From 38-11 sp964539975 (lineage in GTDB: Bacteria; Bacillota; Clostridia; Tissierellales; Dethiosulfatibacteraceae): a DNA stretch of 64,000 nt. The position numbers and the translations under genes were made by a program. The DNA is taken from contig CAZIKK010000003.1 of the NCBI GenBank assembly GCA_964539975.1, positions 105,487 through 169,486 on the forward strand, read 5' to 3'. The notes under the pieces were generated by a model. It had not been told where the DNA came from. It did no database searches and saw nothing but the letters and a program-made list of their open reading frames with translations. Each line of letters starts with the position of its first letter. Position 1 is the stretch's first letter. Of the stretch, positions 1 to 8,117 are shown one piece after another.

Positions 1-444
1 TTTTCTGATCTTTTTTTTGGCGCCACTGCCGGTTCTGCAGGCGAAGGGCCTGCCTTTCTGATTTTAGCAGCCGGCGTTTATCTTTTTTTGAAAAAAGTTG
101 CCCGAATAGAAACCACCTTGTCGGTTTTTGTTGGCTATTTTTCCATCAGCTTTCTTTTGAGCTTTTTAGGTTTTTCTGAAGTTTTTCAACCTGTTTGGGG
201 TTTTTTATCTGGTGGATTGATTTTTGGTGCTGTGTTCATGGCGACAGACCCCATTACTTCTCCCAAAACTTTTGAAGGTCGATTAATCTATGGTTTCATC
301 ACCGGTGCTGTCACCGTTGTCATCCGTTCTTTTGCCTTGTTCCCTGGTGGCATCATGTTTGCCATATTGATTGGCAATACCTTTGTTCCCATCATTGACG
401 AACTTGTGAAGCAAATCAAGAAACGAGGTGCTGTTCATGGCTGA
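1..444 (+). CDS. nqrB: Na+-translocating NADH:quinone reductase subunit B, C-terminal part
   Basis: The frame is open from the first base, so this is the last 147 codons of a gene that begins upstream; an internal TTG at base 88 is not a start. The protein is a multi-pass membrane subunit of the sodium-pumping NADH dehydrogenase and normally carries covalent FMN on a threonine that lies before this fragment. Visible family marks are GSAGEGPAF near the fragment start (the family usually has GSxGETS), then FMATDPITSP and a glycine-rich FPGGIMFAILIGN helix followed by PIIDE, as in NqrB and RnfD. NqrB is chosen over RnfD because nqrC, D, E and a true nqrF follow. The stop overlaps the nqrC start. 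Confidence 0.9.
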   Translation, partial: FSDLFFGATAGSAGEGPAFLILAAGVYLFLKKVARIETTLSVFVGYFSISFLLSFLGFSEVFQPVWGFLSGGLIFGAVFMATDPITSPKTFEGRLIYGFITGAVTVVIRSFALFPGGIMFAILIGNTFVPIIDELVKQIKKRGAVHG

Positions 445-1060
445 TTCAAAAAAAAAGATCTTGTATCCTGTTATTTTTATGATTGCCATCACCATTGTGT
501 TCACCGCTTTGTTGGCGACTCTAAATTTGGTGTTTGCTGACAGGATCCATCAACAGTCTCTATTAAAAGAACAAGCTAGCATCTTATATGTGTTTGATAT
601 TCCTCATCAAGACACAAGCGAGAGTGTTTTAGAAACTTATCAACAATTTGTGGAAGAGGACATGGTTTTATCCACCCCTTATTATCGCTATCACAAAGGG
701 GGCCAGACCATGGGACATGCTTTCAAGATACAAGGTGCTGGACTATGGGGAGGTATAGAAGCTGTACTAGCTTTTGATCCTTCTTTTGATCATTTACTGG
801 GGATCACTTTTTTGGAACATTCTGAAACACCTGGTTTGGGCGGTCGTATTGATGAAAGATGGTATCAGGATCAGTTCAGGCAAATTCCTCTTGATCGGAA
901 TGCAGGAACACCTTATTTAATCTATCGTCCGGCAACACATGGCAATGTAGACGCCATTTCTGGAGCCACCTCCACATCAAATGCCGTGTTGTCTATTTTC
1001 AATGAAGAAATTCATCATATCCTTTCCGTCCTAATGGAGGAGGTGCGCCGTGAACCATAA
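437..1060 (+). CDS. nqrC: Na+-NQR subunit C, FMN-binding
   Basis: This 207-residue subunit has one N-terminal membrane helix (about residues 8-33) and an extracytoplasmic FMN-binding domain. The covalent flavin site is visible as SGAT, with the threonine at about residue 178, and ETPGLGGRID matches the conserved TPGLGG of the NqrC/RnfG family. It is shorter than proteobacterial NqrC (about 257) and closer to RnfG in length. I place the start at the ATG preceded by GAGGTG, overlapping the end of nqrB by 8 bases; a GTG nine bases upstream is in frame but would bury that ribosome binding site. It is translationally coupled to nqrD through an overlap. Confidence 0.9.
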   Translation: MADSKKKILYPVIFMIAITIVFTALLATLNLVFADRIHQQSLLKEQASILYVFDIPHQDTSESVLETYQQFVEEDMVLSTPYYRYHKGGQTMGHAFKIQGAGLWGGIEAVLAFDPSFDHLLGITFLEHSETPGLGGRIDERWYQDQFRQIPLDRNAGTPYLIYRPATHGNVDAISGATSTSNAVLSIFNEEIHHILSVLMEEVRREP

Positions 1061-1673
1061 AACAAAAAAGATTTTTACTCTAGGCATTTGGGAAGACAAC
1101 GCCATTTATCGTCAAATACTAGGAATCTGTTCGGCATTAGCTGTCACCAATCTTATGCTCAATGCCTTTGTTATGAGCTTAGGACTGATCTTTGTCACTG
1201 CTTTTTCTGAATTGACCGTGTCTGTACTGCGACAATATACACCAAAGCATATCCGTATGATGGTGCAAACGTTGATTATCTCTGCTTATGTGATTATGGT
1301 CGATTTGTTTCTTAAGGCATTTTTCCCTTCCATTAGTGAAGCTTTGGGACCTTATGTAGGACTGATCATAACCAATTGCATCATTATGGGCCGTTGCGAA
1401 AGCTTTGCCCAAAAAAACACGCCTGTCTATGCCTTTGCCGATGGCATCGCATCTGGCATGGGGTATGGCATCGTCTTAATGCTCATTGCTTTTGTAAGGG
1501 AACTGTTAGGATTTGGGTCTATTTTTGGAATCAATATTCTAGGGGACTCCTGGGTATCTTGGACGCTCATGATCATGCCACCTGGCGCTTTCTTCATGTT
1601 GGCCATCGTGGTTTGGGTCTCCAAAAATCTCTTTCCTGACAAATCTGATAAAAAAGGAGGTGCAAAAGCCTAA
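1050..1673 (+). CDS. nqrD: Na+-NQR subunit D
   Basis: This is a 207-residue integral membrane subunit with about six hydrophobic helices. The paired cysteines that ligate an iron centre between NqrD and NqrE in studied enzymes are both visible: LGICSALAVTN near residue 30 and ITNCIIMGRCESFA near residue 110. It starts with GTG after a strong GGAGGAGG and overlaps the nqrC stop, so the operon is coupled. NqrD and NqrE are homologous to each other and insert in opposite orientations. RnfE is the nearest alternative, excluded by the downstream nqrF. Confidence 0.93.
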   Translation: MNHKTKKIFTLGIWEDNAIYRQILGICSALAVTNLMLNAFVMSLGLIFVTAFSELTVSVLRQYTPKHIRMMVQTLIISAYVIMVDLFLKAFFPSISEALGPYVGLIITNCIIMGRCESFAQKNTPVYAFADGIASGMGYGIVLMLIAFVRELLGFGSIFGINILGDSWVSWTLMIMPPGAFFMLAIVVWVSKNLFPDKSDKKGGAKA

Positions 1674-2260
1674 TGGATATTCATCCTGTAACCATTTTCT
1701 TTGCTGCCATTTTTACCAACAACATGATCTTGGCCAATTTTTTGGGAATGTGCTCTTTCATTGCGGTTAGCAGTGACATCAGAACCTCTCTAAGTCTGGG
1801 TCAAGCCGTTACTTTTGTGCTGGCATTCACTACCATCATCAATTATCTTCTTTACCATTACGTTTTGTTGCCTCTTCAACTGGAGTATTTAAGATTTATT
1901 GTATTCATCATTGTAATCGCAGCCTTTGTCCAACTGGTTGAAATGGTTATCGATCGCTACTTTCAAGGGCTATATTATGCATTGGGTATTTTCTTGCCTC
2001 TCATCACGGTTAATTGTGCCATCTTGGGCGTTTCCCTTTTCATGGTCATTCGTTCCTACAATTTGGTTCAATCCCTCGCTTTTGGCATAGGCTCTGGTCT
2101 AGGTTGGTTATTGGCCATTGTCGCCATGGCAGGAATCCGACAAAAAATAAAAAACAACCCTTTTCCAAAAGGGTTGGAGGGTGCTGGAATCACTTTAATC
2201 ATCACTGGACTGATGGCTTTGGCTTTTATCGGGTTTTCCGGCATCGTTACCTTACAATAG
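1673..2260 (+). CDS. nqrE: Na+-NQR subunit E
   Basis: This 195-residue membrane protein is the partner of NqrD. It shows the NqrE/RnfA opening TNNMILANFLGMCSF with the first iron-ligand cysteine, and ITVNCAILGVSLF with the second. About six hydrophobic helices span the sequence. The ATG shares one base with the nqrD stop (TAATG) and is preceded by AAAGGAGG 12 bases upstream. In this order (B-C-D-E-F) the gene belongs to NQR rather than to Rnf, where rnfA is followed by the ferredoxin-type rnfB. Confidence 0.93.
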   Translation: MDIHPVTIFFAAIFTNNMILANFLGMCSFIAVSSDIRTSLSLGQAVTFVLAFTTIINYLLYHYVLLPLQLEYLRFIVFIIVIAAFVQLVEMVIDRYFQGLYYALGIFLPLITVNCAILGVSLFMVIRSYNLVQSLAFGIGSGLGWLLAIVAMAGIRQKIKNNPFPKGLEGAGITLIITGLMALAFIGFSGIVTLQ

Positions 2261-2269
2261 GAGGCACCT

Positions 2270-3367
2270 ATGGAAGAAATTCTAACCACTGTTTTTGCTA
2301 TTTCAGGTATTACAGGATTATTGGCTTTTCTACTTTCTCTTGCAAATAAAACCATTGCTGATTATGGCGAAAAGAACTTGACAATCAATGAAGAAAAAGA
2401 CTACGTGGTTTCCGGGGGAGATTCTCTGTTATCCGCACTAAATGACGAGAACATTTTTATTCCTTCTGCCTGTGGGGGAAAAGGCAGTTGTGGTTACTGT
2501 AAGGTTAAAGTATTGTCTGGAGGTGGTCCTTTTCTAGCGACAGAAAGGGGTTATGTCTCTGACGAAGAACAACAATCCGGTATTCGATTATCCTGCCAAG
2601 TGAGAATTAAAAAGGATATGCATATTGAAATCCCTGAGGAACTGTTTAGCGTTCGACAGTATCTATGTACCGTCACTGTGTTAGAAGACTTAACCGACAC
2701 CATCAAACGTGTAGGATTGTCTTTACCTGAAGGGGAACGCATTTCCTACAAACCTGGTCAATACATTCAAATCCTAACACCTGAATACGATGGCAACGAA
2801 GAAGTTTATCGCGCCTATTCTATCACCACACCTCCCAGCTCTGATCAAGCCATCGAGTTGTTTATTGGTTATGTTCCCAATGGAATTTGCACAACCTATA
2901 TCCACCAATATTTGAAAGTCACCGATGTCCTGACGATTGTAGGCCCTTTCGGAGACTTCTATTATCGTGACACTATGAAAGAGATGATATGTGTAGCCAT
3001 CGGGACCGGTATGGCTCCCATTATGAGCATACTGCGTCATATGAACGAAAACAACATCCAACGGAAAATCACTTTTTTCTTTGGCGCAAGGACTCGTCAA
3101 GATTTGTTTATGACTAAAACCTTGCAGAGTTTGGAAGAATCCATGTATGATTTCACTTATATTAACTGCCTGTCCCGTCCCACAAAGGAGTGTCAATGGA
3201 AAGGCGAAACGGGGCGAGTAACCGATCTCGTGAAAGATTATGTGGCTGACGGCGAAAACAAAGAAGCCTATTTGTGCGGAAGCCCCGCCATGATAGACTC
3301 GGTATTGCCCTTGTTGAAACAGAAAGGCTTTTCAGAAGATGCCATTTACTTCGATCGGTTTGATTGA
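2270..3367 (+). CDS. nqrF: Na+-NQR subunit F, NADH dehydrogenase
   Basis: This 365-residue subunit is the NADH entry point of the pump: NADH gives electrons to FAD, then to a [2Fe-2S] cluster. Order of parts: an N-terminal membrane helix (about 1-27), a plant-type ferredoxin domain with CGGKGSCGYC and a fourth cysteine in RLSCQVRI, an FAD domain with RAYSITTPP, and an NAD domain with GTGMAPIMS and LCGSPAMID. It is some 40 residues shorter than the proteobacterial protein (about 407). AGGAGG stands six bases before the ATG. Its stop codon is one base from the end of pyrE on the other strand, leaving no room for a separate terminator. Confidence 0.94.
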   Translation: MEEILTTVFAISGITGLLAFLLSLANKTIADYGEKNLTINEEKDYVVSGGDSLLSALNDENIFIPSACGGKGSCGYCKVKVLSGGGPFLATERGYVSDEEQQSGIRLSCQVRIKKDMHIEIPEELFSVRQYLCTVTVLEDLTDTIKRVGLSLPEGERISYKPGQYIQILTPEYDGNEEVYRAYSITTPPSSDQAIELFIGYVPNGICTTYIHQYLKVTDVLTIVGPFGDFYYRDTMKEMICVAIGTGMAPIMSILRHMNENNIQRKITFFFGARTRQDLFMTKTLQSLEESMYDFTYINCLSRPTKECQWKGETGRVTDLVKDYVADGENKEAYLCGSPAMIDSVLPLLKQKGFSEDAIYFDRFD

Positions 3368-3368
3368 T

Positions 3369-3926
3369 TTATTGTTTTCTGCTCCCCGGTTTAACTGGTT
3401 GTGAGCCTTTTTCGCACTCAGGACACTCTTTTTGATCGTACGCTTTAAAGTATAGCTCCACCGCACTATAGATTGGCAATCTCAGAGCACTGACTTTTCT
3501 ATCCACCAAGCAACCAATTCCAATCACTTGTCCTCCAAGAGTCTCTATGACTTTTGCCGCTTCCATGGAAGATTTGCCAGTAGTCACTACGTCTTCCATA
3601 ATCAGCACTTTTTCGCCTTCATGAATTTGAAAGCCCCTTCTCAATGTCATCACATTATCCACGCGCTCAGTGAAAATAGTTCGAATGTTTAGTTGTCTTC
3701 CTAGCTCGTAAGCCGCTCGAATACCGCCCATGGCTGGTCCAACAATTACATCTATCTGCAGGTCCTTCACTTTCTCTGCTACTGCCTCAACCACTTGTCT
3801 GGCTCGATCCGGGTACTGCATCAACTGTTCGCATTGAACATATTTCTGGCTGTGTTTGCCTGATGACAATAAAAAATGACCTTCCAGTAATGCCCCGCTT
3901 TCTTTGAATAAATTGATCAATTCCAT
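3369..3926 (-). CDS. pyrE: Orotate phosphoribosyltransferase
   Basis: Converts orotate and PRPP to OMP, the fifth step of UMP synthesis, in the cytoplasm. The PRPP-binding loop is VLIMEDVVTTGKSS, and PAMGGIRAAYELG is also typical. The length (185) is normal. The C-terminal tail carries CPEC, a possible metal-binding pair absent from many PyrE proteins. It is the last gene of the pyrBICFKDE operon, separated by 42 bases from pyrD, with GGAGGG before its ATG. It converges on nqrF with a single intervening base. Confidence 0.94.
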   Translation of the reverse strand: MELINLFKESGALLEGHFLLSSGKHSQKYVQCEQLMQYPDRARQVVEAVAEKVKDLQIDVIVGPAMGGIRAAYELGRQLNIRTIFTERVDNVMTLRRGFQIHEGEKVLIMEDVVTTGKSSMEAAKVIETLGGQVIGIGCLVDRKVSALRLPIYSAVELYFKAYDQKECPECEKGSQPVKPGSRKQ

Positions 3927-3968
3927 GTTTCCCTCCAGCTCTTCCTCATTTTTTATTCTACCACTCCA

Positions 3969-4871
3969 TTACACAATCCCAATGATATCTTGAATATCCT
4001 TGATGTTTTCCTTCTCCAGAAAATCGGTGATTCCGTCGATAATATCCAAACAGCTATCCGCCTTCACAAAGTTGGCTGTCCCCACCTGAATTAAAGAGGC
4101 ACCGGCCATGAAAAACTCAATGGCATCCTCTGCTGTACTGATTCCTCCAACGCCACATATAGGAATTTTTACCGCATTCGCAACTTGATGAACCATTCTC
4201 AAGGCCACAGGCTTAATGGCTGGTCCTGACAATCCTGCATAGATGTTGTCAAAGACTGCTTTTCTCTTATTGATATCAATCGCCATAGCGTTTAATGTGT
4301 TGATCAAAGACAAGGCATCGGCGCCTGCTGCCTCACATGCAATGCCCATTTCAACAATGTTTTCAGCGTTAGGTGACAGTTTGACCATCATCGGCTTTTT
4401 ACAGATTTTTTTAGCTACTTTCACCACTTCATAGGCTACTTCCCCTTTGATGCCAAAAGCCATGCCTCCTGCTTTTACATTGGGGCAGGAAATATTCAGT
4501 TCAATCATATCCACTTCTGTTTGATTCAACCATTCCAATCCAATCAAATAGTCTTCTAATGTATTGCCTCCCAAATTGACGATAATGTTGGTTCCCAGTT
4601 GTTTCATTTTAGGTATTTCCCGGGAAATAAATCCTTCCACACCGGGGTTTTGCAAGCCAATGCTATTCATTAGTCCCATGGGTGTTTCCCACAGGCGGAT
4701 GCCGTCATTTCCTTCTTTTTCCATCCGTGTCAGTCCTTTGGTGCTGATACCGCCCAGTCTCCCGACATCATAGATGGTATGGTATTCCTCACCAAAGCCA
4801 AAGGTTCCACTTGCTGCCACTACTGGGTTTTTAAAGGGTATGCCTAAAAAATCAACCATTATGTTTGCCAT
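3969..4871 (-). CDS. pyrD: Dihydroorotate dehydrogenase B, catalytic subunit
   Basis: Class 1B dihydroorotate dehydrogenase, FMN-containing, which oxidises dihydroorotate and passes electrons through PyrK to NAD+. The catalytic cysteine lies in LNISCPNVKAGG; other marks are ASGTFGFGEEY, KLSPN, INTLNAMAIDI and GVGGIST. At 300 residues it is the usual length. The start follows GAGGAG. It works as a complex with the neighbouring pyrK product, whose stop is 10 bases upstream. The coding sequence also contains a perfect 16-bp Noc-type palindrome (see separate entry). Confidence 0.95.
   Translation of the reverse strand: MANIMVDFLGIPFKNPVVAASGTFGFGEEYHTIYDVGRLGGISTKGLTRMEKEGNDGIRLWETPMGLMNSIGLQNPGVEGFISREIPKMKQLGTNIIVNLGGNTLEDYLIGLEWLNQTEVDMIELNISCPNVKAGGMAFGIKGEVAYEVVKVAKKICKKPMMVKLSPNAENIVEMGIACEAAGADALSLINTLNAMAIDINKRKAVFDNIYAGLSGPAIKPVALRMVHQVANAVKIPICGVGGISTAEDAIEFFMAGASLIQVGTANFVKADSCLDIIDGITDFLEKENIKDIQDIIGIV
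4614..4629. other. Noc-binding-site-like palindrome in pyrD
   Basis: The 16 bases TATTTCCCGGGAAATA form a perfect palindrome that contains the ATTTCCCGGGAAAT consensus I recall for the B. subtilis nucleoid occlusion factor Noc. A second perfect copy lies in mnmE and a one-mismatch copy in the DUF401 gene. A noc gene is present in this window. The function is inferred from sequence identity to the known site. Confidence 0.75.
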
Positions 4872-4881
4872 TGCCCTCTCC

Positions 4882-5616
4882 TCAATCCAAGATCAGATGA
4901 TCCGCGTTAAATACGGGACCTTCTTTGCAAGCTCGTTGGTTACCTGTGGTCGTTTTTACCACACATCCCAAACAAGCACCTACGCCACATGCCATTCTTC
5001 TTTCCAAAGAAGCAAACACGGTCACTTCTTTTCCTTGACTTTCCCGAAGAATTTTCTCCATCATAATTTCTGGACCACAAGTTACAATCGTGTCGTACTG
5101 ATCCCATTTTACAAAGTCGGTAACAAAACCTTTGAATCCCAATTTTCCTGATTCTGTCACAACCGTCACTTTGTTTCCATTTGCTTGAAAACTATCGGCA
5201 CAGTAGTCTTGTTCTTTGTATCCCAAATAAATGTCCACTGACTTGGGTTCCAGTTTTTTGGCCAAATACAGAAGCGGCGCAATGCCAATGCCACCACCTA
5301 CAATCCCTACTTTTCCCTTCATTTGATCTACATCGAATCCATTTCCGAGGGGTCCTAGAAGCTGAACTGTATCTCCTTCTTTCAAGCGAGCCATGCTCTT
5401 TGTTCCCTTCCCTTCAACTCGGTAAAGCAATTTAAGCTTCCCTTCACAAAAATCATAAACGCTGATGGGTCTGGGAAGCAAATAATCACCGTGATCTCTC
5501 TTGACCATGTAGAATTGTCCCGGCTTTGGAACCTCTCTCCCTTCAAGGGTCAATTCGAATATGCCTTCACAAACTTCTTTTTGTTTCAAAACAGTTGATT
5601 GGTAAGACTGTGTCAT
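4882..5616 (-). CDS. pyrK: Dihydroorotate dehydrogenase B, electron transfer subunit
   Basis: FAD and [2Fe-2S] protein that links PyrD to NAD+. The FAD motif is RPISVYDF, the NAD-binding glycine-rich stretch is GIVGGGIGIAPL, and the cluster cysteines lie in CGVGACLGCVVKT with a fourth in QRACKEGPVF. I choose the ATG in the ATGA overlap with the pyrF stop because GGAGAG stands eight bases before it; a second in-frame ATG 15 bases upstream would give 249 residues. It belongs to the pyr operon, between pyrF and pyrD. Confidence 0.93.
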   Translation of the reverse strand: MTQSYQSTVLKQKEVCEGIFELTLEGREVPKPGQFYMVKRDHGDYLLPRPISVYDFCEGKLKLLYRVEGKGTKSMARLKEGDTVQLLGPLGNGFDVDQMKGKVGIVGGGIGIAPLLYLAKKLEPKSVDIYLGYKEQDYCADSFQANGNKVTVVTESGKLGFKGFVTDFVKWDQYDTIVTCGPEIMMEKILRESQGKEVTVFASLERRMACGVGACLGCVVKTTTGNQRACKEGPVFNADHLILD

Positions 5617-6479
5617 TTGATTTCTCTCCATATTTCATCTCTCATTTGAATCGTTGCTTGTCTTGCTGCATGGTGGAAATCCAATGGGTTGCCACCCATT
5701 TTTCTATAGGCAGTGATGATCCCTCTTGAAGCGTTCACTACACCACCATTGCCATGAATCAAATAAGGTGCGACATCCTTTGCACCCCCTCCTTGAGCAC
5801 CATAACCGGGAATGAGCAAGAACATATTCTTCACAGTGTTTCTCAATGCCACTCCTGATTCATTGTTGGTGCAGCCAACCACCCCGCCAATTCCACTAAA
5901 ACCGCACTTCGCCAAGTGTTTTTCCGCCAAAGCTTGCAACTTTTCACCCACATTTGTGTATAGCGTTTTTCCCGTGTCGTCTTGCATGTATTGAAAGTCT
6001 CTAGCGCCATTGTTTGAGGTTCTGATCAACACAAAAATGCCTTTATCATGGTGATCCACATATTCCAAGTATGGTTCTAGACTGTCATTTACTCCCATAT
6101 AAGCATTAAGGGTTACCCAATCCACCTCAAAATCTCCTTGGAAATGTCCTTTGGCATACATGCCTGCTGTCTTTTGAATATCGCCTCTTTTGATATCGCC
6201 TATGATCATACACCCTTTTTCTCTCAAATAACGCAAGGTCTCGACGTAGGCTCTCATGCCCGCCAAACCCATCGCTTCGTAATAGGCAATCTGAACTTTG
6301 TAACAAGCCGCTAAATCATAAGTCTGATCTATAATGGCTTTGTTGAAGGAAATAATGGCTTCTCCTTCTGATTCAAAAGACTTCAAATAATCTTCTGGCA
6401 AATAGGTAATTTCCGTGTCCAAACCAACACAGACATGTCCGTTGGCATTCACTGCATCATATAATTTATCTGCTAACAT
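5613..6479 (-). CDS. pyrF: Orotidine 5'-phosphate decarboxylase
   Basis: Last enzyme of UMP synthesis, OMP to UMP. The active site motif is GDIKRGDIQ. The 288-residue length and the NASRGII segment put it in the long (subfamily 2) type, not the roughly 240-residue B. subtilis type. Its start overlaps the end of pyrC by 14 bases and is preceded by AAGGAG; its stop overlaps the pyrK start. Same operon as its neighbours. Confidence 0.95.
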   Translation of the reverse strand: MLADKLYDAVNANGHVCVGLDTEITYLPEDYLKSFESEGEAIISFNKAIIDQTYDLAACYKVQIAYYEAMGLAGMRAYVETLRYLREKGCMIIGDIKRGDIQKTAGMYAKGHFQGDFEVDWVTLNAYMGVNDSLEPYLEYVDHHDKGIFVLIRTSNNGARDFQYMQDDTGKTLYTNVGEKLQALAEKHLAKCGFSGIGGVVGCTNNESGVALRNTVKNMFLLIPGYGAQGGGAKDVAPYLIHGNGGVVNASRGIITAYRKMGGNPLDFHHAARQATIQMRDEIWREIK

Positions 6480-7671
6480 CGTTTTCTCCTTGATAGACCA
6501 CTTTCCCAGCTTTCACTGTCATCATCACTTTACCATATGTAGCCATTCCTTTAAAGGGGGAGTTCTTGCCTTTTGAGACAAATTTATCCGGGTCGATGGC
6601 TTCACATCTGTTTTCATCCACTAACACGATGTCGCCAGCATAACCCGGTTCAATCAGGCCTTTTTTAATGCCAATCAACTTTGCTGGCCTTTCAGACATA
6701 ATAGCTGATAAAGCATTTAAAGTCATCTTGTTCTCCCTCACCAAAACCCTATGACAAATTCCAAAGCTGGTTTCAATGCTGGATATTCCCGGCGACCCCT
6801 TCTCTTTGTCTGATTGGGTGTGAGGAGCATGATCGGTTCCGATTGCGTCCACATAACCTTCTTTTATGGCTTGTATCAATGCTTTGACATCTTCTGGTTC
6901 TCTCAAAGGTGGATTGACACGGTAGCTGGTGGTACTGTCTCCGAATATATGATGGGGGGTCACTTCACAAGTAACAGGCAACCCTTCTTTTTTTGCCTCA
7001 ATAATGCGCTTTATGGCCTCCTTAGTGCTCACATGAGCCATATGAAGTCTGCAGCCAGTCAATCTAGCCAATTCAATGTCTCTATATGTCATAAGGTTTT
7101 CTGCCAGTCGCATGTCCTTGTCAGAAAAATATTGGTTCTCCCCGTGGGAAATAACCGTAGCATTGTTTTTCTTTGCCAGCAACATGGCCTCATAGGCAAG
7201 ACGGTCATTCATCACACCTTTACCGTCGTCTGTTATGAAACGAGTCACTGTAAGCAATTCCGGCAAGTGTTGGATACTCTCACCTGCTAAATTCTCTGTG
7301 ATGGTGCCACATTGAACCGCATCTACCAGTCCAATTTGCTGACTTTTCTCCTGTACCCATAATACCAGTTCTTTTGTGCTGGCCGTTGGATTTGTATTAC
7401 CCATCAAAAGAACAGTCGTGTAGCCTCCTTTTACAGCTGCCATACTTCCTGACTCAATGGTTTCTTTCTCTTCATATCCTGGCTCTCTAAAATGCGTGTG
7501 TGTATCCACAAAAGCTGGCATGGCGGTCAATCCTTTGCCATCTATTTGTTGAATTCCTTTTGGATCCCATTCACTTCCTAATTTTTGAATCCGTCCGTCC
7601 TTAATTGCTATGTCCCCATCAACTGTCTTTTTTGCATCAACAATCTTTACATTCTTAATGATCAAATCCAT
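6466..7671 (-). CDS. pyrC: Dihydroorotase
   Basis: Cyclises carbamoyl-aspartate to dihydroorotate. It is an amidohydrolase of about 400 residues (class I dihydroorotase). Zinc ligands are visible in DTHTHFREPGYE near residue 60 and GTDHAPH near residue 280, with CEVTPHH between them. The terminal part has the beta-sandwich typical of the superfamily, ending in VKAGKVVYQGE. AGGAG precedes the ATG by five bases. It follows pyrI by eight bases in the operon. Confidence 0.95.
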   Translation of the reverse strand: MDLIIKNVKIVDAKKTVDGDIAIKDGRIQKLGSEWDPKGIQQIDGKGLTAMPAFVDTHTHFREPGYEEKETIESGSMAAVKGGYTTVLLMGNTNPTASTKELVLWVQEKSQQIGLVDAVQCGTITENLAGESIQHLPELLTVTRFITDDGKGVMNDRLAYEAMLLAKKNNATVISHGENQYFSDKDMRLAENLMTYRDIELARLTGCRLHMAHVSTKEAIKRIIEAKKEGLPVTCEVTPHHIFGDSTTSYRVNPPLREPEDVKALIQAIKEGYVDAIGTDHAPHTQSDKEKGSPGISSIETSFGICHRVLVRENKMTLNALSAIMSERPAKLIGIKKGLIEPGYAGDIVLVDENRCEAIDPDKFVSKGKNSPFKGMATYGKVMMTVKAGKVVYQGENDVSR

Positions 7672-7679
7672 GATTTCTC

Positions 7680-8117
7680 CTACAGGTCTTGCTTGTTTGG
7701 ATCGTAAGCGTGGTCACAATAGATGCATCGGTATAGCTTTTCTTCCTTGTTAACCAACCGGAATTTGTGCTCAATTTCTTGTTCGATAGAGGTGATGCAC
7801 CTTGGATTGCTGCATTTCACTACGTTGCTTACTTCCATTGGCAATTCTAAATTAACTTTTCGCACTATTTTATCATTTTCTATGATATTGATAGTAATAT
7901 TGTGATCGATAAATCCCAACACATTCAAGTCAATATCTAAAACATTCTCTATTTTTATGATATCTTTCTTCCCAAGCTTTTTCGAACAGACATTTTTAAT
8001 CATCGCCACTGTGAAATTTGCTTCATCCAAATTCAAATACTTGTATATTTTCATGCTCTTTCCCGCTGCTATATGATCAATCACTATGCCTCTTTCTATT
8101 GAATCAACCTTTAACAT
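7680..8117 (-). CDS. pyrI: Aspartate carbamoyltransferase regulatory subunit
   Basis: The 145-residue allosteric subunit binds nucleotides with its N-terminal domain (IERGIVIDHIAAGKSMKI) and contacts the PyrB trimers through a zinc domain. The four zinc cysteines are visible in CSNPRC and, about 30 residues on, CIYC. Its presence means the enzyme is probably the regulated PyrB-PyrI dodecamer type, found in enterobacteria and some Clostridia but absent from Bacillus. The gene overlaps pyrB by seven bases. Confidence 0.95.
   Translation of the reverse strand: MLKVDSIERGIVIDHIAAGKSMKIYKYLNLDEANFTVAMIKNVCSKKLGKKDIIKIENVLDIDLNVLGFIDHNITINIIENDKIVRKVNLELPMEVSNVVKCSNPRCITSIEQEIEHKFRLVNKEEKLYRCIYCDHAYDPNKQDL

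Noticed and set aside
88..444. TTG at base 88 as the start of a small membrane protein
   Set aside because: The frame is open to the first base and the upstream codons read as NqrB, so the gene is simply cut by the window edge.
2774..3196. 140-residue open frame antisense to nqrF
   Set aside because: No ribosome binding site, no family features, and it lies wholly against a conserved gene.
1..3367. Rnf complex instead of NQR
   Set aside because: The order B-C-D-E-F and a plant-type ferredoxin plus FAD/NAD domain in the last gene are specific to NQR.
6814..7290. 158-residue open frame antisense to pyrC
   Set aside because: Shadow of pyrC; cysteine- and histidine-rich low-complexity translation without a start signal.
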